64,000 nt of DNA from Trichomonas vaginalis G3. Lineage: Eukaryota; Parabasalia; Trichomonadida; Trichomonadidae. Position numbers and translations under genes: made by a program. How positions within the stretch are numbered: the stretch's first letter is position 1; each line of letters opens with the position of its first letter. This document shows, one piece after another, positions 1 through 10,451 of this stretch. The notes under the pieces were generated by a model. It was not told the DNA's origin. It worked only from the letters and a program-made list of their open reading frames with translations, and did no database searches. The stretch lies in the NCBI RefSeq assembly GCF_026262505.1, contig NC_067203.1, positions 8,308,001 to 8,372,000 on the forward strand, given 5' to 3'.

Positions 1-1
1 A

Positions 2-1660
2 TGTCCAGGATACAAACCACTTGTGCACAAGTTCTTAAAATCCGTAATCAATAATAAGTCAGGACAATTCGATGCAAACAATGATGCAATTCATGTACTT
101 AGATCAGCATTTGCAATGAAATACCCAAGAAGGGATACAAGCAGTCCAGGAACTAAAGCAGTTTTTGATAACTTTGTTACATTGATGAAACAAAATTCAA
201 CAAATGAAAATTATGCTTTGTTTTTAAGATATTTATCATTGTATACAACAGGTCACATAACACATAAGATGTTTATACGTCTTTTCCTTCCTTTACTTCA
301 ACAGCCAGTGACTCCTGAAAATCCTGTAATTCGTGAGTTGCCAAAATTCATGTCTTCTGTTAATTCTGGTGTTTTCTACGAAGCACAAAAGGTTTTCAAG
401 AATGAATTCGACGAATTAGCTACAGAACTCGTTATTTCTGCAACTGCAGCGAAGCCATCAGCCGAGTATTCGAAATCATTAGCGAAATGCTTGACATTAC
501 TATCCGACGGATGCATTAGACCAGCAGTCGCTAAGCAGTGGCTCTCAGTTTTTTGTAAACCAGATTTAATTAAGCGTTTGGACAACATTGATGACTTTTC
601 AATGTTCTATCCTGGCAGATTTTCAGCTGATATCGTGTTCTCCGATACTCTTCAAGAGACATTACCTCCTAAAAACGTTTTCGACTTATATCAAAATTCA
701 ATTGCAAGGAGATATGACCCGCACAACCTTGCAGCTGTATCTTCCGATATTCTAGAGCTCAAGATGCGCCAACTCAGGCACTTAATCCTTAGCCTTGCCA
801 TTGGAGATCCAGGTACAGCGAATCAACTTAGTTTTGTATACGGATTAGAGAACTCCAAAGAGATCCTTGGAAAACTTCCGAACCATTCCATCCCCGTTGT
901 CATGCGTTTGGTTGCTTTATTCGAAGATTGTTACAAAACATTAAGTTCTCTTACGTATCACAAGATGAAAAACTATCCGGTTGATGATCCTGAGTACAGA
1001 ATATTATACAAACGATTGTTAAACCATAATACGTTCGCATTTTACTATGAACTTCCAGGATCTCGTTATATTGACTTTGTTTCAGTTCATACAGCTCAGG
1101 TTGCATTGGCATTTGTCGGATTCTTCAATGAAATATACTTTTCCGGAGATCAAAAAGAGAAAATTGAGAAATCTCTTCAATCTCTTTTCCCTCTCTTTGA
1201 TACTTCTAATTTAGGACATTTCTATGTTGTTAATGAACATCCGATTCACTCAATCGTTTATCTTTCCGAAATAGCTCGAATTTTGTCATTATCCGGAAAT
1301 TGTGACGAAGTAAACATTGATGACAAGTTCACATTCTCAGATGATCAAAATGGATTTGGTTCAGAGTTAATAGACCTCATAACTTCAATGACGAGCGAAG
1401 AAAATACAATTAAAGGTCAAATGAGCATCATTGATCTTCCTCTCATTAGAACACTTCGCGCCCTCAGCAGTTTTGAATCATATACATTACCAGAATTCCC
1501 TGAAAACGTTGACCAAGTCAACATCTACATGACTATGACTCAAACTGTTAACAGAGAGAATAAATTCGGTATCACATGCACAAGCGCGTTCTCTCCATGC
1601 TTCGTAGATGTTGTTAATGATCCAGCAATACTTAGAGAAGAACAACAAACAACATTTTGA
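2..1660 (+). CDS. 3' part of an unrecognised host protein (5' end outside window)
   Basis: The frame is already open at base 2, so the true start lies upstream and about 552 residues are visible. The protein is globular and mostly helical by eye, with no signal peptide, membrane segment or low-complexity tract. Around residues 60-100 a stretch with FLRYLSLYTTGHIT followed by FLPLL faintly recalls the helical pairs of Sin3-type corepressors, but I cannot see a decisive motif and do not assign it. It ends with TGA at 1658-1660. Codon use is like that of the neighbouring host genes and it shows no damage. It faces the thioredoxin gene tail to tail across an AT-rich spacer. Confidence 0.75.
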   Translation, partial: CPGYKPLVHKFLKSVINNKSGQFDANNDAIHVLRSAFAMKYPRRDTSSPGTKAVFDNFVTLMKQNSTNENYALFLRYLSLYTTGHITHKMFIRLFLPLLQQPVTPENPVIRELPKFMSSVNSGVFYEAQKVFKNEFDELATELVISATAAKPSAEYSKSLAKCLTLLSDGCIRPAVAKQWLSVFCKPDLIKRLDNIDDFSMFYPGRFSADIVFSDTLQETLPPKNVFDLYQNSIARRYDPHNLAAVSSDILELKMRQLRHLILSLAIGDPGTANQLSFVYGLENSKEILGKLPNHSIPVVMRLVALFEDCYKTLSSLTYHKMKNYPVDDPEYRILYKRLLNHNTFAFYYELPGSRYIDFVSVHTAQVALAFVGFFNEIYFSGDQKEKIEKSLQSLFPLFDTSNLGHFYVVNEHPIHSIVYLSEIARILSLSGNCDEVNIDDKFTFSDDQNGFGSELIDLITSMTSEENTIKGQMSIIDLPLIRTLRALSSFESYTLPEFPENVDQVNIYMTMTQTVNRENKFGITCTSAFSPCFVDVVNDPAILREEQQTTF

Positions 1661-2139
1661 GAATTTATTTTAATTTTTTGATTTTATTTTTATTATTTTG
1701 TAAATTTTATAATGTACAAACTCTTTTTAATGCTTTTTATTCTCTAACTTTCCATATTTTACTCAAGATTTTCAATTTCATTTTGAATAAAAAATGGAAA
1801 ACAGATAAATCTTCATCAGATCAAACGAATAAGACATTTATACAACAAAGCTTATTCACAATTCATATTCATAAAAAGAAATTGAATCATGAAGTAAATC
1901 TTCTTTAAGAAATGATTTTTTGTATTTATCTTCAAAACCAAAGGCATAGGAATTCGAACAAATATATGAAGTACGTATTAATTTATCGATTTTCACCTTA
2001 AATTTTAATTTCAGTATATTTTTCTCAAGGTTTGATTTATTTCGATATAAAAATGTAATATATTAATTGTTTAAAACGGTATAATATATGTAATAATTGA
2101 ATAAAAACTTTTCTTTTCGTGAAAACAATTCGATAATTT
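1661..2139. other. AT-rich intergenic spacer
   Basis: Between two convergent genes. An 83-residue frame at 1657-1908 is made of Phe/Leu/Lys/Asn codons typical of random AT-rich DNA and overlaps the upstream stop, so I do not call it. I see no RNA gene. Confidence 0.6.
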
Positions 2140-2499
2140 TTATTTGTTGGTATTAATAGCATCACGCAATTGAGGATTATCAAGACCCTGTATTTCACCA
2201 ACTTGGATTGGGTTCTTCTTAGCATCAACGCCCTTGAAAAGTCTGACATTTGGAATGCCAGTGATTTCGTAGAGTTCTGCAAGCTCTGGATTTTCATCTA
2301 CATCAATCTTGACGAATTTAACTGTGCTGTTATCGGAAGCCATCTGTGGGAACATACCAGCCAATCTACGGCATGGAGCACACCACTGAGCCCAGAAATT
2401 TGCAACGACAAGAGAGTTGTTTGCATCAGCAACAAACTTCTTGAAATCTTCAACAGTGCCTTTGAATATGTGAATGTTACTTGTATCGGTGCTTGCCAT
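2140..2499 (-). CDS. thioredoxin
   Basis: 119 residues, the normal length of a single-domain thioredoxin. The redox active site WCAPC is at residues 39-43 (Cys40 and Cys43) after the usual FWAQ strand. The cis-proline loop GIPN is near residue 83, and VDVDENPELAELYEI-type spacing between them matches the fold. Its expected role is dithiol reduction of client proteins such as peroxiredoxin, with NADPH-thioredoxin reductase as electron donor; in trichomonads this is a main oxidative-stress defence. There is no targeting sequence, so it is probably cytosolic. The ATG at 2499 is preferred because an initiator-like TCACT box lies about 22 bases upstream. The stop reads TAAA, a form trichomonad transcripts often use near the polyadenylation site. 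Confidence 0.95.
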   Translation of the reverse strand: MASTDTSNIHIFKGTVEDFKKFVADANNSLVVANFWAQWCAPCRRLAGMFPQMASDNSTVKFVKIDVDENPELAELYEITGIPNVRLFKGVDAKKNPIQVGEIQGLDNPQLRDAINTNK

Positions 2500-2520
2500 T
2501 TGAAAACGGTTTTTTTAAAA

Positions 2521-2525
2521 AGTGA
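2521..2525 (-). promoter_or_regulatory. initiator (Inr) of the thioredoxin gene
   Basis: On the minus strand this reads TCACT, matching the trichomonad initiator TCA(+1)Py(T/A). It would start the transcript about 24 bases before the ATG, giving the short 5' leader typical of these organisms. Confidence 0.55.
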
Positions 2526-2795
2526 AGGGTCCGATGGGACAATATGAAAAAAAGATTTTTCAATCACTTGTCTGTGATTTTTAAATAAATCTTATATATG
2601 ATACTAAATATCCTAATGATTAACTTTTACATAGCGATTTCATGTTTATATTAGAGATTTTTGAAAATTGTTTTTTTGAAATCTTGGAGAAGGGCAGTTA
2701 TATTCAAACTAATAATCACATTATAGGAGTATATTATAAATGTTCATTAATATTGATTGATTTGTTGTTTTACATTTAAACGTACACCTAAAGAT

Positions 2796-4601
2796 ATGAA
2801 TGAGCAAAATGATCTGATTGAAAAACTAAACAAACTTCAAATCGCAATACAGAGGGCATGTCCAAAAGTAGAAAAGAAGTCAAATGAAGAGCATCTAGAA
2901 AAGAAGAAACAAAATAAGTCGGCAGCTAGTCAAAAAAGAACAAAATTATCTGAAAATGAGCAAAACCGTATCGAAAAACAATTTGTAAACTATTTAATGG
3001 AGCAAAAACTCAATGATACCATTAAAAAAATTATGTTAACGAAAAATATGCAAATTTGGAGAAAGAAACTCGGTCGAAAAGTACTTCTTAGAGGTATTGG
3101 TAATCAAAATACATCACAAAGAAAGCCTAAAGGCAAACAGAAAGGAACATCTAAGAAATCACAAACAGAACCGATAGAGGAGCCAAAATCACAAGAAATG
3201 ACTCAACAATCTTACAATCCGACTGAAGAAGAGGAGAATACAGAAGAGATTTTAGAATTTGCTAACAAAATAATTGAAGAAAAGAAGAAACAAATGAAAA
3301 ACTTTGATGACGGAATATATTCACCACATATTTACGAAAACCAAAACGATGTGCCAAGTTCACAGCCGGAACTCAGTGAAACAACTGCTCTTTTATCTGA
3401 TGAACAACACATTATTAAAAATCCTTTCATTGTTTCGAAAACTCTTGATTTCTCAGATTCAGATGATGAATTTTTACACTCAAATGGCAATAACAATAAG
3501 CGCGTTCCTACTCCGATCGAAGATGTTTCTCCAATTGATCCAAAATCCGAAACATTGAATTCAGAACAAGATTTTCAAAGAAAAACTAAACCAGTAGACC
3601 TTGAAAAGACAACAGACAGAGTATTAATCAACAAAGAAATTCTTAATGATAAAAGTAGCTCATCATCAAGATCGGTTTCTAGTTCAGTTATCTTTGAAAC
3701 ACAAAGTGGAAAGAAGAAACCGAAATTCTCATTCAAAAATGATGATTTGTTTGCAATCTCTCCTTCAGAGTCATCATCAATCAAGCAGCCTTCTTCAAGT
3801 GTTAGTTCCACTAAAGTTCCTTCTTTTCCACCTGACCAAAACTCAACAAACTCACTCATTAAAAGAGTTAATAATGCAATCAATTTATCATCTTCTGGAA
3901 CAGATAAATTCGATAGCCTTGTTGAAAAAGCACAAAAACTCTTAATGGAATCATCTCAGAATATCGAAGAAGAAGATGATGAAAGACCAGAAGAAAGAAT
4001 ACCTCTTGAAAAAGTTGAATTACCTCCAGTTGAAATTGAAAATGAAAAAATTCCAAAAGAAAATTCTGAAATTGCCTCAGTAAATAGCACTCCTATTAAT
4101 TCTGCTCAGTCCACTCCTTCTAAAGAAAGTTCATTGAATTCTCCTCAGCCGATTTCTCCTGAAAGTTCTAAAAACAATGATTCTGTTACTGATAAGAATT
4201 CTGGAACAGAAAGTACCGAATTAAAGAACAATTCAAACTCAATGATGGATTCAATAAACACTCCAAGCGAAGATGAAGACATTGCTGAGTTTGAACGTCG
4301 TATTTCTGCTTTAACTTCATCATCAAGAGCAGCAATCATCCTTGACGATGATGGTGAAGTTATTGACGTTGATAATTATTTGAAGACAATTGGATATCAG
4401 TTGAACAAACCTCAGGATATTACTAAAATTGAACCAGATGCTGTTATTGAAGATGATGACGATGATGAAGAAAAGATTGACAGAGAATTAGCTGCTTTGC
4501 AGAAGAGTCTGAGAAAAGCAATTGATTCTACATCACATGCTGATGATCATGATGATGATATTGAAGATTTCGAGTATAGAATTTCAAAATTAATGTTGTA
4601 A
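2796..4601 (+). CDS. acidic, Ser/Glu-rich hypothetical protein
   Basis: About 601 residues from the first ATG; an earlier in-frame TTG at 2757 is not a credible start. The N-terminal ~110 residues are basic and helical (KKKQNK, KQFVNYLMEQKL). The middle is long, disordered Ser/Pro/Glu sequence with poly-Ser runs (SSSSSR near residue 285). The C-terminal third is very acidic (DDDDDEE) and holds a twice-used short motif, FERRISAL near residue 505 and FEYRISKLML at the very C-terminus, each after an Asp/Glu run. I recognise no family. The repeated F-E-x-R-I-S-x-L motif could be a short docking peptide (inference). It is open throughout and looks like a real host gene. Confidence 0.75.
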   Translation: MNEQNDLIEKLNKLQIAIQRACPKVEKKSNEEHLEKKKQNKSAASQKRTKLSENEQNRIEKQFVNYLMEQKLNDTIKKIMLTKNMQIWRKKLGRKVLLRGIGNQNTSQRKPKGKQKGTSKKSQTEPIEEPKSQEMTQQSYNPTEEEENTEEILEFANKIIEEKKKQMKNFDDGIYSPHIYENQNDVPSSQPELSETTALLSDEQHIIKNPFIVSKTLDFSDSDDEFLHSNGNNNKRVPTPIEDVSPIDPKSETLNSEQDFQRKTKPVDLEKTTDRVLINKEILNDKSSSSSRSVSSSVIFETQSGKKKPKFSFKNDDLFAISPSESSSIKQPSSSVSSTKVPSFPPDQNSTNSLIKRVNNAINLSSSGTDKFDSLVEKAQKLLMESSQNIEEEDDERPEERIPLEKVELPPVEIENEKIPKENSEIASVNSTPINSAQSTPSKESSLNSPQPISPESSKNNDSVTDKNSGTESTELKNNSNSMMDSINTPSEDEDIAEFERRISALTSSSRAAIILDDDGEVIDVDNYLKTIGYQLNKPQDITKIEPDAVIEDDDDDEEKIDRELAALQKSLRKAIDSTSHADDHDDDIEDFEYRISKLML

Positions 4602-5002
4602 GTAAATAATGTTTTTATTTTTATAAGGGAAATTGTCTAATTATTTTAATTAATTGATCTCAAACAAGTTGAATGGATCAGTTTTTAGAAGTTAACAGTC
4701 ATTGAACTTATGAATTCAAAATGTATTAAAGATGAATACATATTCCTCTCTTATAAGTTAGCAATTGTGATTCAAAGAGATAATCATGAAATAATTCCTC
4801 CAATTTATGAACACCATGCATTGTCTACGATGGTTACTCGTTTAACTTAGTTCCGTTGTGTACATTGCAAAAATAAATTATTGCATTAAGTAAATGCACT
4901 CTAATTGAAGAATATATCAAGTACAATTATTTACACCTTGTAAAAATCTTTTAAAATTAAGTAGTTTCAAGTAAAAAACATAAACTCTATTTTATTCTAT
5001 AA
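4602..5002. other. intergenic spacer, no gene seen
   Basis: AT-rich sequence between two convergent genes. I see no open frame of note, tRNA or repeat. Confidence 0.6.
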
Positions 5003-7804
5003 TTAATTTACACCCATTCCTTGTTCGATTGCAGCTTCTAGTTGAATACATGTATTCTTTAATTCGTCAGGAATTGGTAGCTGATATAAATCTATTTGGT
5101 TAAATAAATTCAAAATAATTGGAGCAAATTTAGCAAAAGTTGATTCATTTGTAGCTAATCTTACTAATGAAGTAAATCCAAATATTATATCATCTTTCGC
5201 TCCTTTGCTTCCTAGTAATAAAATCGCATTTTTCATTAATTCATCCTCAACAGCACCAATTTCATATAAAGATATGATAACTGTTGCACAACATAATTTG
5301 GCATGCGATAAATATGATCCTTGAGTATTTTGTTGCAAAAGATTCGAAGAAATTTCAATTGTTACTGGAACAAATGAACTTTCCTTATGAGATATAGCAC
5401 GAATAAGCTGGAAACAATGTGGAGGCACGGATGCATCATATGATTTGCACTTTTCTGCGGCAAAATTAAATAATTTTTCAGCCAAAGTAGGATCGAAGCT
5501 GATTTCTGATGAATAATATGCAACAAATGGTGTTAAGTATAATGACAATTCATATGGCGAAAGTTCATTGACATTTGCGAAGAAAATTTCAGAAAATTCG
5601 CCAATATTGAAAAATTCAGCGTATTTTCTACTTGCAATAGCAAGAGTTTGCAAGCAAGGCTGAGTGGTCTTCATTGACTTTCTTTCGTTTGTCAGAACAT
5701 TTATGCAGCCATGAAGAATTTCTTCGATTTGGTACTGGAACAAATCATCAGCGTTCTTCATTAATACTCTCAATGCGTATAATGCTGCATTGACTATCTT
5801 CCTTTTGTAATTTTGAAGACATTCAATAGCAAATTTGAAGTCGTCGTCATAATCTGTGTTACTTGCAACATCAGCAAGCATTATTAGAGGAAGAGCGTCA
5901 CTAACTATCTGGTTTTGGCCCGAACTTATGAGCACAGAACCAATTTGAGTTATTAAATCAAGCAAATCTTCTTCTAATTCAAGTTTCTTAATGGAAACTC
6001 TGATGAATAACAAAATTAAGCTTAAACAATCTAAAGCGAATGGGTTGTCTGTAGCAATAAAGTTATCATTCATACAAAAGCCAATACTCTGCTTAACTAT
6101 ATCAGGTAAGTACGATTTAGCGTAACTGTTTGACGATTTCGCTATTTTTATCAAGCTTTTATAGCAAGAAGTCAAATTATCAATAATAATTTCGTTGTTT
6201 CCGAACAAAATTGAATAAAACATGCGCATAGACTCCTGAGAAATCGATTCATCTTCATAAGAACATACTATTTCACCTAATAACTCTATTCCTGCGGCTA
6301 TTAATTCTTCATCTTCGACAGATTGCTTAGTTATTTCAACAATTTTCTCAATAAAGGGTGATACATCACTAATGTGGTGTAATGCCGTTGAAATTACATA
6401 TATGTCCTCTAATTTATACTTGTTCAAAGAAAATAATTCAACACAAAGTTCGCAAACAGCTGTCAATGATTCCTGTGGGATATTATTTACATAGTATAAG
6501 AATGGAACCATTGATTTGAGTAAAGAAGAAATGTCAAATTTGTTTGTTTCTTGAATTATTTTATATGTTTTCTGAATTAAAATGGAAAAGAGCTCGGAAC
6601 AATCATAAGCATCATAAGCAAATGAAGCTATCTCACTTGCACATTCAGCAGCTGCTTTAATAATGAGTTGTTCGTCAGAAATTAGATATAATGAGATTTT
6701 TTCTGCGATTTTTGGAATAAAAACAGGCAAAACCTCATCAGCATAATCAATAATCAGTCTGTATACAGATAATGCAACGAAATAAGCATAAGGATTGCCA
6801 TCTTCCGTCGATGATTCAACTAATTGTAAAACAATGCCGATAAACTCTGTTTTGTTGGTCACAATTTTCATGACCTTGACGATAAGGTTCAAAACCGAAT
6901 CCAAATAAGAAGAAAAAGTTTCGTCAATTTCTTCGCATTTGCTGCACAAATTAATGCCAACGGCAAGGGATAATTGTACCAGGTCTGAAAAGATCTCTTC
7001 GCTCAACATTTCTCCGTAAATTTTGACTAATTTGTTGATAATTCCAAAAACAATCCAAGGAGCTTGATCTAGAGCTGTTTCGAGGTTCGCAAGGCGCTGC
7101 AAGAGTTCTTGTGGCTCAAATAGCAATTTTTCTTTGTAAAATGAATCGGAAATTGATTCTGAAATTTTGTAACAATTTTGATCGATTTCGCTTGATACAA
7201 GATTGCAGAAGACTTGGAATGCTTTCTCGAAGTAAGATGATAAGTCAATATCTAGAATTAGAACTGTTTTGCTCATCAATTTCATTGATTTTAGTAAAAT
7301 TTCGATATCATCAATTGAAAATCCAAGATGTAAGATGTTTGCAATCATAGTTGAGTACTGTTGTAACTCTTCATTGAGTAATGCGCTAGATACTTGAATC
7401 ATTATGGTTAATGCAAGGTTTATATCATTTTCAAAGATTGTGTTAACAAATTCATACAAATCATGCCACACATTAAGTATTTGATCGAATATAGGGAAAA
7501 TACTGTCAATTAAATTTGATTTTACGATGAATGGAACAGTTTGACTTTGAAAAACTTGAATAAGTAGATTAAAAACAGTATTAATCATATCTGAATCGCG
7601 TATTTCCTTGAAATGTCTGTAAATCAGCTGCTTAATAAGATTGGCTTCTGACTGGCCAAAAATATTTTCTGTTTCATTGAGCAAAACTTCAAAACATGGA
7701 ATGATATTCTCAACATTTGATAGGATTTGATTTGTTTTCTGAAAAATATCTTCCCCATTCTGATTAATTTGAAGACTTTGTCTACATAAATCTCGAATTT
7801 CCAT
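5003..7804 (-). CDS. importin-beta / karyopherin-like HEAT-repeat protein
   Basis: 933 residues, nearly all helical and built from HEAT-like helix pairs, the size and make-up of karyopherin-beta family transport receptors. The N-terminus has the family's look: ISQ-type helices followed by ANLIKQLIYRHFKEI, resembling the importin-beta N-terminal segment in which stretches of LKxxI alternate with acidic loops. Central repeats include KAAAECASEIASFA and SPFIEKIVEI. Such proteins carry cargo through nuclear pores with Ran-GTP. Which importin it is (importin-4/5-like or other) cannot be told. Other large HEAT proteins remain possible. The ATG at 7804 is the first in frame. It runs toward the Ser-rich gene and is undamaged. 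Confidence 0.7.
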   Translation of the reverse strand: MEIRDLCRQSLQINQNGEDIFQKTNQILSNVENIIPCFEVLLNETENIFGQSEANLIKQLIYRHFKEIRDSDMINTVFNLLIQVFQSQTVPFIVKSNLIDSIFPIFDQILNVWHDLYEFVNTIFENDINLALTIMIQVSSALLNEELQQYSTMIANILHLGFSIDDIEILLKSMKLMSKTVLILDIDLSSYFEKAFQVFCNLVSSEIDQNCYKISESISDSFYKEKLLFEPQELLQRLANLETALDQAPWIVFGIINKLVKIYGEMLSEEIFSDLVQLSLAVGINLCSKCEEIDETFSSYLDSVLNLIVKVMKIVTNKTEFIGIVLQLVESSTEDGNPYAYFVALSVYRLIIDYADEVLPVFIPKIAEKISLYLISDEQLIIKAAAECASEIASFAYDAYDCSELFSILIQKTYKIIQETNKFDISSLLKSMVPFLYYVNNIPQESLTAVCELCVELFSLNKYKLEDIYVISTALHHISDVSPFIEKIVEITKQSVEDEELIAAGIELLGEIVCSYEDESISQESMRMFYSILFGNNEIIIDNLTSCYKSLIKIAKSSNSYAKSYLPDIVKQSIGFCMNDNFIATDNPFALDCLSLILLFIRVSIKKLELEEDLLDLITQIGSVLISSGQNQIVSDALPLIMLADVASNTDYDDDFKFAIECLQNYKRKIVNAALYALRVLMKNADDLFQYQIEEILHGCINVLTNERKSMKTTQPCLQTLAIASRKYAEFFNIGEFSEIFFANVNELSPYELSLYLTPFVAYYSSEISFDPTLAEKLFNFAAEKCKSYDASVPPHCFQLIRAISHKESSFVPVTIEISSNLLQQNTQGSYLSHAKLCCATVIISLYEIGAVEDELMKNAILLLGSKGAKDDIIFGFTSLVRLATNESTFAKFAPIILNLFNQIDLYQLPIPDELKNTCIQLEAAIEQGMGVN

Positions 7805-8426
7805 AGATTTTGTGTAAACTATTCAATAAAATTTTGTGCACAAAAAAACATCTGATATATTTAATGCTCAAAGAACGTGATCCTCTTACTCTGTCATCAA
7901 ATAAATCATCATTTAAATGAAATTCATGTATAATGTCTCCTCAATCCGAAGTGTCATATCGGGAAGAACCATTAATACATACCTCTCGGCTCGAAATGAT
8001 CTTATCTTGTATTGATTGCGGCTCACTTTTTATTATTTCAACTATATCTCGAATTGAATATTGTCTTATTGAATAAATAGGTAAGCTCATTTTAATTAAA
8101 ATTACACGCTACTAATATGTTGATCTTCTAGTAGCATTACATTACAAAATACCAAATATATGAATACTGAAATTTATTAATTGTATTATTAGTTTTCCCC
8201 AGGGCAAACATAACATATGGATCGAATAGCTTTTAATATAACGGTTTTAAGTCTTATATAATCACAATTTGATCATATTTTTACCCAAGATGTGATCAAT
8301 TCTTCATATTTCATAGATAAAAAAATATATGCATATCCACACATATGCAAATATTCATTTGGACAATGAATAAAAAATTGAGATCAAATTGTGTGCGTTT
8401 AAAATTTCGGCGCCATAAAGTTAATC
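7805..8426. other. intergenic spacer between divergent genes
   Basis: About 620 bases that must hold the promoters of the HEAT gene (-) and the LRR gene (+). A TCATT initiator-like box lies at 8355-8359, but an out-of-frame ATG at 8366 follows it, so I do not assign it to the LRR gene. No RNA gene seen. Confidence 0.5.
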
Positions 8427-10124
8427 ATGCTTGGCGATACGAAACAGCAAAAATATACAATTACAGGAACTACTTTAAAAGGTTCCAACCAAGGATTAAC
8501 AAAGATTCCAATAGTTCCAAAAGCAAAAACTATTCAGAAATTATTTCTATCTAATAACGACATAACATCGCTAGAAGGAATTGAAAATTATACAAATTTA
8601 CAAGTTTTATCACTCGGTTGTAATCAAATATCAAAACTTAGTGACATCCGTTATCTTGAGCAGTTACCTTTACAGAATTTACAGTTAGAATGTAACCCTC
8701 TCACGCATTTACCATATTATAGTCATCTTGTTGTTAGTTCTATTCCTTCTCTATTAATGCTTGATGGACAACGCATCGATGAAACGATCAGACAAAGAGC
8801 TATTTCAACACACACAATGGACATACAGATGCTTGATCAATTATGTGCAAATGATCTAAAAATTACTGAGCTTGAACAATTTATCCAAGATATCAAGAAT
8901 CCTGGGCAACAATTTACGCAAGCTTGGTTCATGAATGTCAAAAAGGCATTAAATGCTTCTTCAATCCAAGATTATGATATTACAGAAGAAGAAAAGATCG
9001 AGAGATATGATATTCTTCGTGAGCAAGCACTTCAAGAAAAAGAAACAAGTAAAAAGAAGTGGAGTGATATATATAAAGAGATAGATAATATCCAATGCAA
9101 TGTTATCTCAAACTATACTGAAGAAATCACAGTATTTCTCCAAGATTTCAGAAACAAACTCTCCAAATCACCAAAATCAAGCGCATCAACGCCTCAGAGA
9201 GATTCATTCTTACTTTCTAAAACTCAACGTATTAGTCCTTCTCCTCAGCCAAGATCTCCACTAATCATTGAAGAAGAACCATATTCAAGCGTTCCGCTTT
9301 TCTTTTCTAGACTTGTTAATAACCGTCTTAAAAGATCAGTTCTTAAAGCATGGAGAGGTTCATCAATTAAAAGAGATTACGAAGTTATTGCAGAAAAATT
9401 TTATAAATCTCGCCTCGAAAAAGTTCTTCTTCAATCATTTTACAGATGGAGACTTTCAATATCTCGCCAAGTAAAGAATCAGGAACATATTCCTTCTTCA
9501 TCATCTCAAAGACCAAAGAAATTAGTTATAAACAAAACAATCTCGATCGGAATTTCATCAAAAAGAAACATTCCATCTACACCAGAAAACATTGAATTGC
9601 TTGAAGAAGCCCAGAGGTTATCTGCTCTTGTTAGTGAACTTCAAACTCAGCTCGATATGGCCAAAGAAGAAGCAAAAGAAGCGACATTAGCACTCGAAGA
9701 ATCAGTGAAAAGGGAAACAAAAGCTAAAAATGAATGTAAGAGGTACGAAAGGATTGCAAAAGATTGCGAAAATCATATGAAACAAACAGAAAAGCGCTAT
9801 GAAGATGAAGTTCTTCAGCTCATGCTTCAGCAGCGTTTGAAATACGACGGAATTGATAAAAAGACAGGTGAATTAGAAAAGGAAAATCAAAACATCAAAA
9901 TGGAAAATGAAGCTCTTAATGCTTACATCAAAGAGATGAAAGAGAAGAGTGAGCTAGAAATAAATGACTTGAAGCAAAAACTCAATACAGCATTCGAAGT
10001 TGCAGGTGGCCTAAGAAAGAAAGTTTCTAAGCTATCAATGCTTCAAACTCCATCTCCAGTTAACAAACCATCTGACAATTCAATGAGTCCAACATATGGA
10101 TCTCCAGCAGAGCAGGGGAATTAA
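8427..10124 (+). CDS. leucine-rich-repeat and coiled-coil protein, centrosome/axoneme type
   Basis: 565 residues. Residues about 20-115 are SDS22-type leucine-rich repeats (LFLSNNDITSLEGIENYTNL, then LQVLSLGCNQISKL and LQLECNPL) closed by an LRR-cap-like IPSLLMLDGQRID. The middle is basic and Ser/Pro-rich. Residues about 290-345 hold two Trp-centred helices (LKAWRG, FYRWRLS) like the Sfi1/IQ-related repeats of centriolar proteins. Residues about 390-540 are a long coiled coil rich in Glu and Lys. This layout is seen in centriolin/CEP97-like and other basal-body or axoneme scaffold proteins, so a cytoskeletal role is likely (inference). It is undamaged. Confidence 0.8.
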   Translation: MLGDTKQQKYTITGTTLKGSNQGLTKIPIVPKAKTIQKLFLSNNDITSLEGIENYTNLQVLSLGCNQISKLSDIRYLEQLPLQNLQLECNPLTHLPYYSHLVVSSIPSLLMLDGQRIDETIRQRAISTHTMDIQMLDQLCANDLKITELEQFIQDIKNPGQQFTQAWFMNVKKALNASSIQDYDITEEEKIERYDILREQALQEKETSKKKWSDIYKEIDNIQCNVISNYTEEITVFLQDFRNKLSKSPKSSASTPQRDSFLLSKTQRISPSPQPRSPLIIEEEPYSSVPLFFSRLVNNRLKRSVLKAWRGSSIKRDYEVIAEKFYKSRLEKVLLQSFYRWRLSISRQVKNQEHIPSSSSQRPKKLVINKTISIGISSKRNIPSTPENIELLEEAQRLSALVSELQTQLDMAKEEAKEATLALEESVKRETKAKNECKRYERIAKDCENHMKQTEKRYEDEVLQLMLQQRLKYDGIDKKTGELEKENQNIKMENEALNAYIKEMKEKSELEINDLKQKLNTAFEVAGGLRKKVSKLSMLQTPSPVNKPSDNSMSPTYGSPAEQGN

Positions 10125-10451
10125 GTGTCTAAATGTTTGTATTTGTTATTCTAATATATTTTTTATAATTGTTCGGAATAAAGAATGTTATTCTTATCTA
10201 TTTAACACATAAAGAAAAATCTTAATAGTATCAAGCAAAAATTCCACCAAAATTGAAATTTCAAAATAAATTTGATGGAATTTAAAAGGTATCATATAGC
10301 TTTTAAGCTTTTCATATAGTCATAGAATATCCTTCACTAAAATTTCTCTTCAACTCTATGATTTGTGCCTGGTTTCAGCAATTTTTTTGTGAATTTATAT
10401 ACGTTAATTGGCACTTTTCTAAAATCGTTTTTTTGTAAATTCTATCTAAAA
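10125..10451. other. intergenic spacer
   Basis: About 330 bases. A TCACT initiator-like box at 10334-10338 lies 114 bases before the next ATG, farther than usual for this kind of organism. An in-frame TTG at 10365 would extend the next gene, but the stretch it adds is Phe-rich noise. Confidence 0.5.

Noticed and set aside
1657-1908. 83-residue frame after the first gene
   Set aside because: Composition is that of random AT-rich DNA and it overlaps the preceding stop.
2170-2567. Frames opposite or overlapping the thioredoxin gene
   Set aside because: The thioredoxin frame carries the WCAPC site and full family length; the others are shadows.
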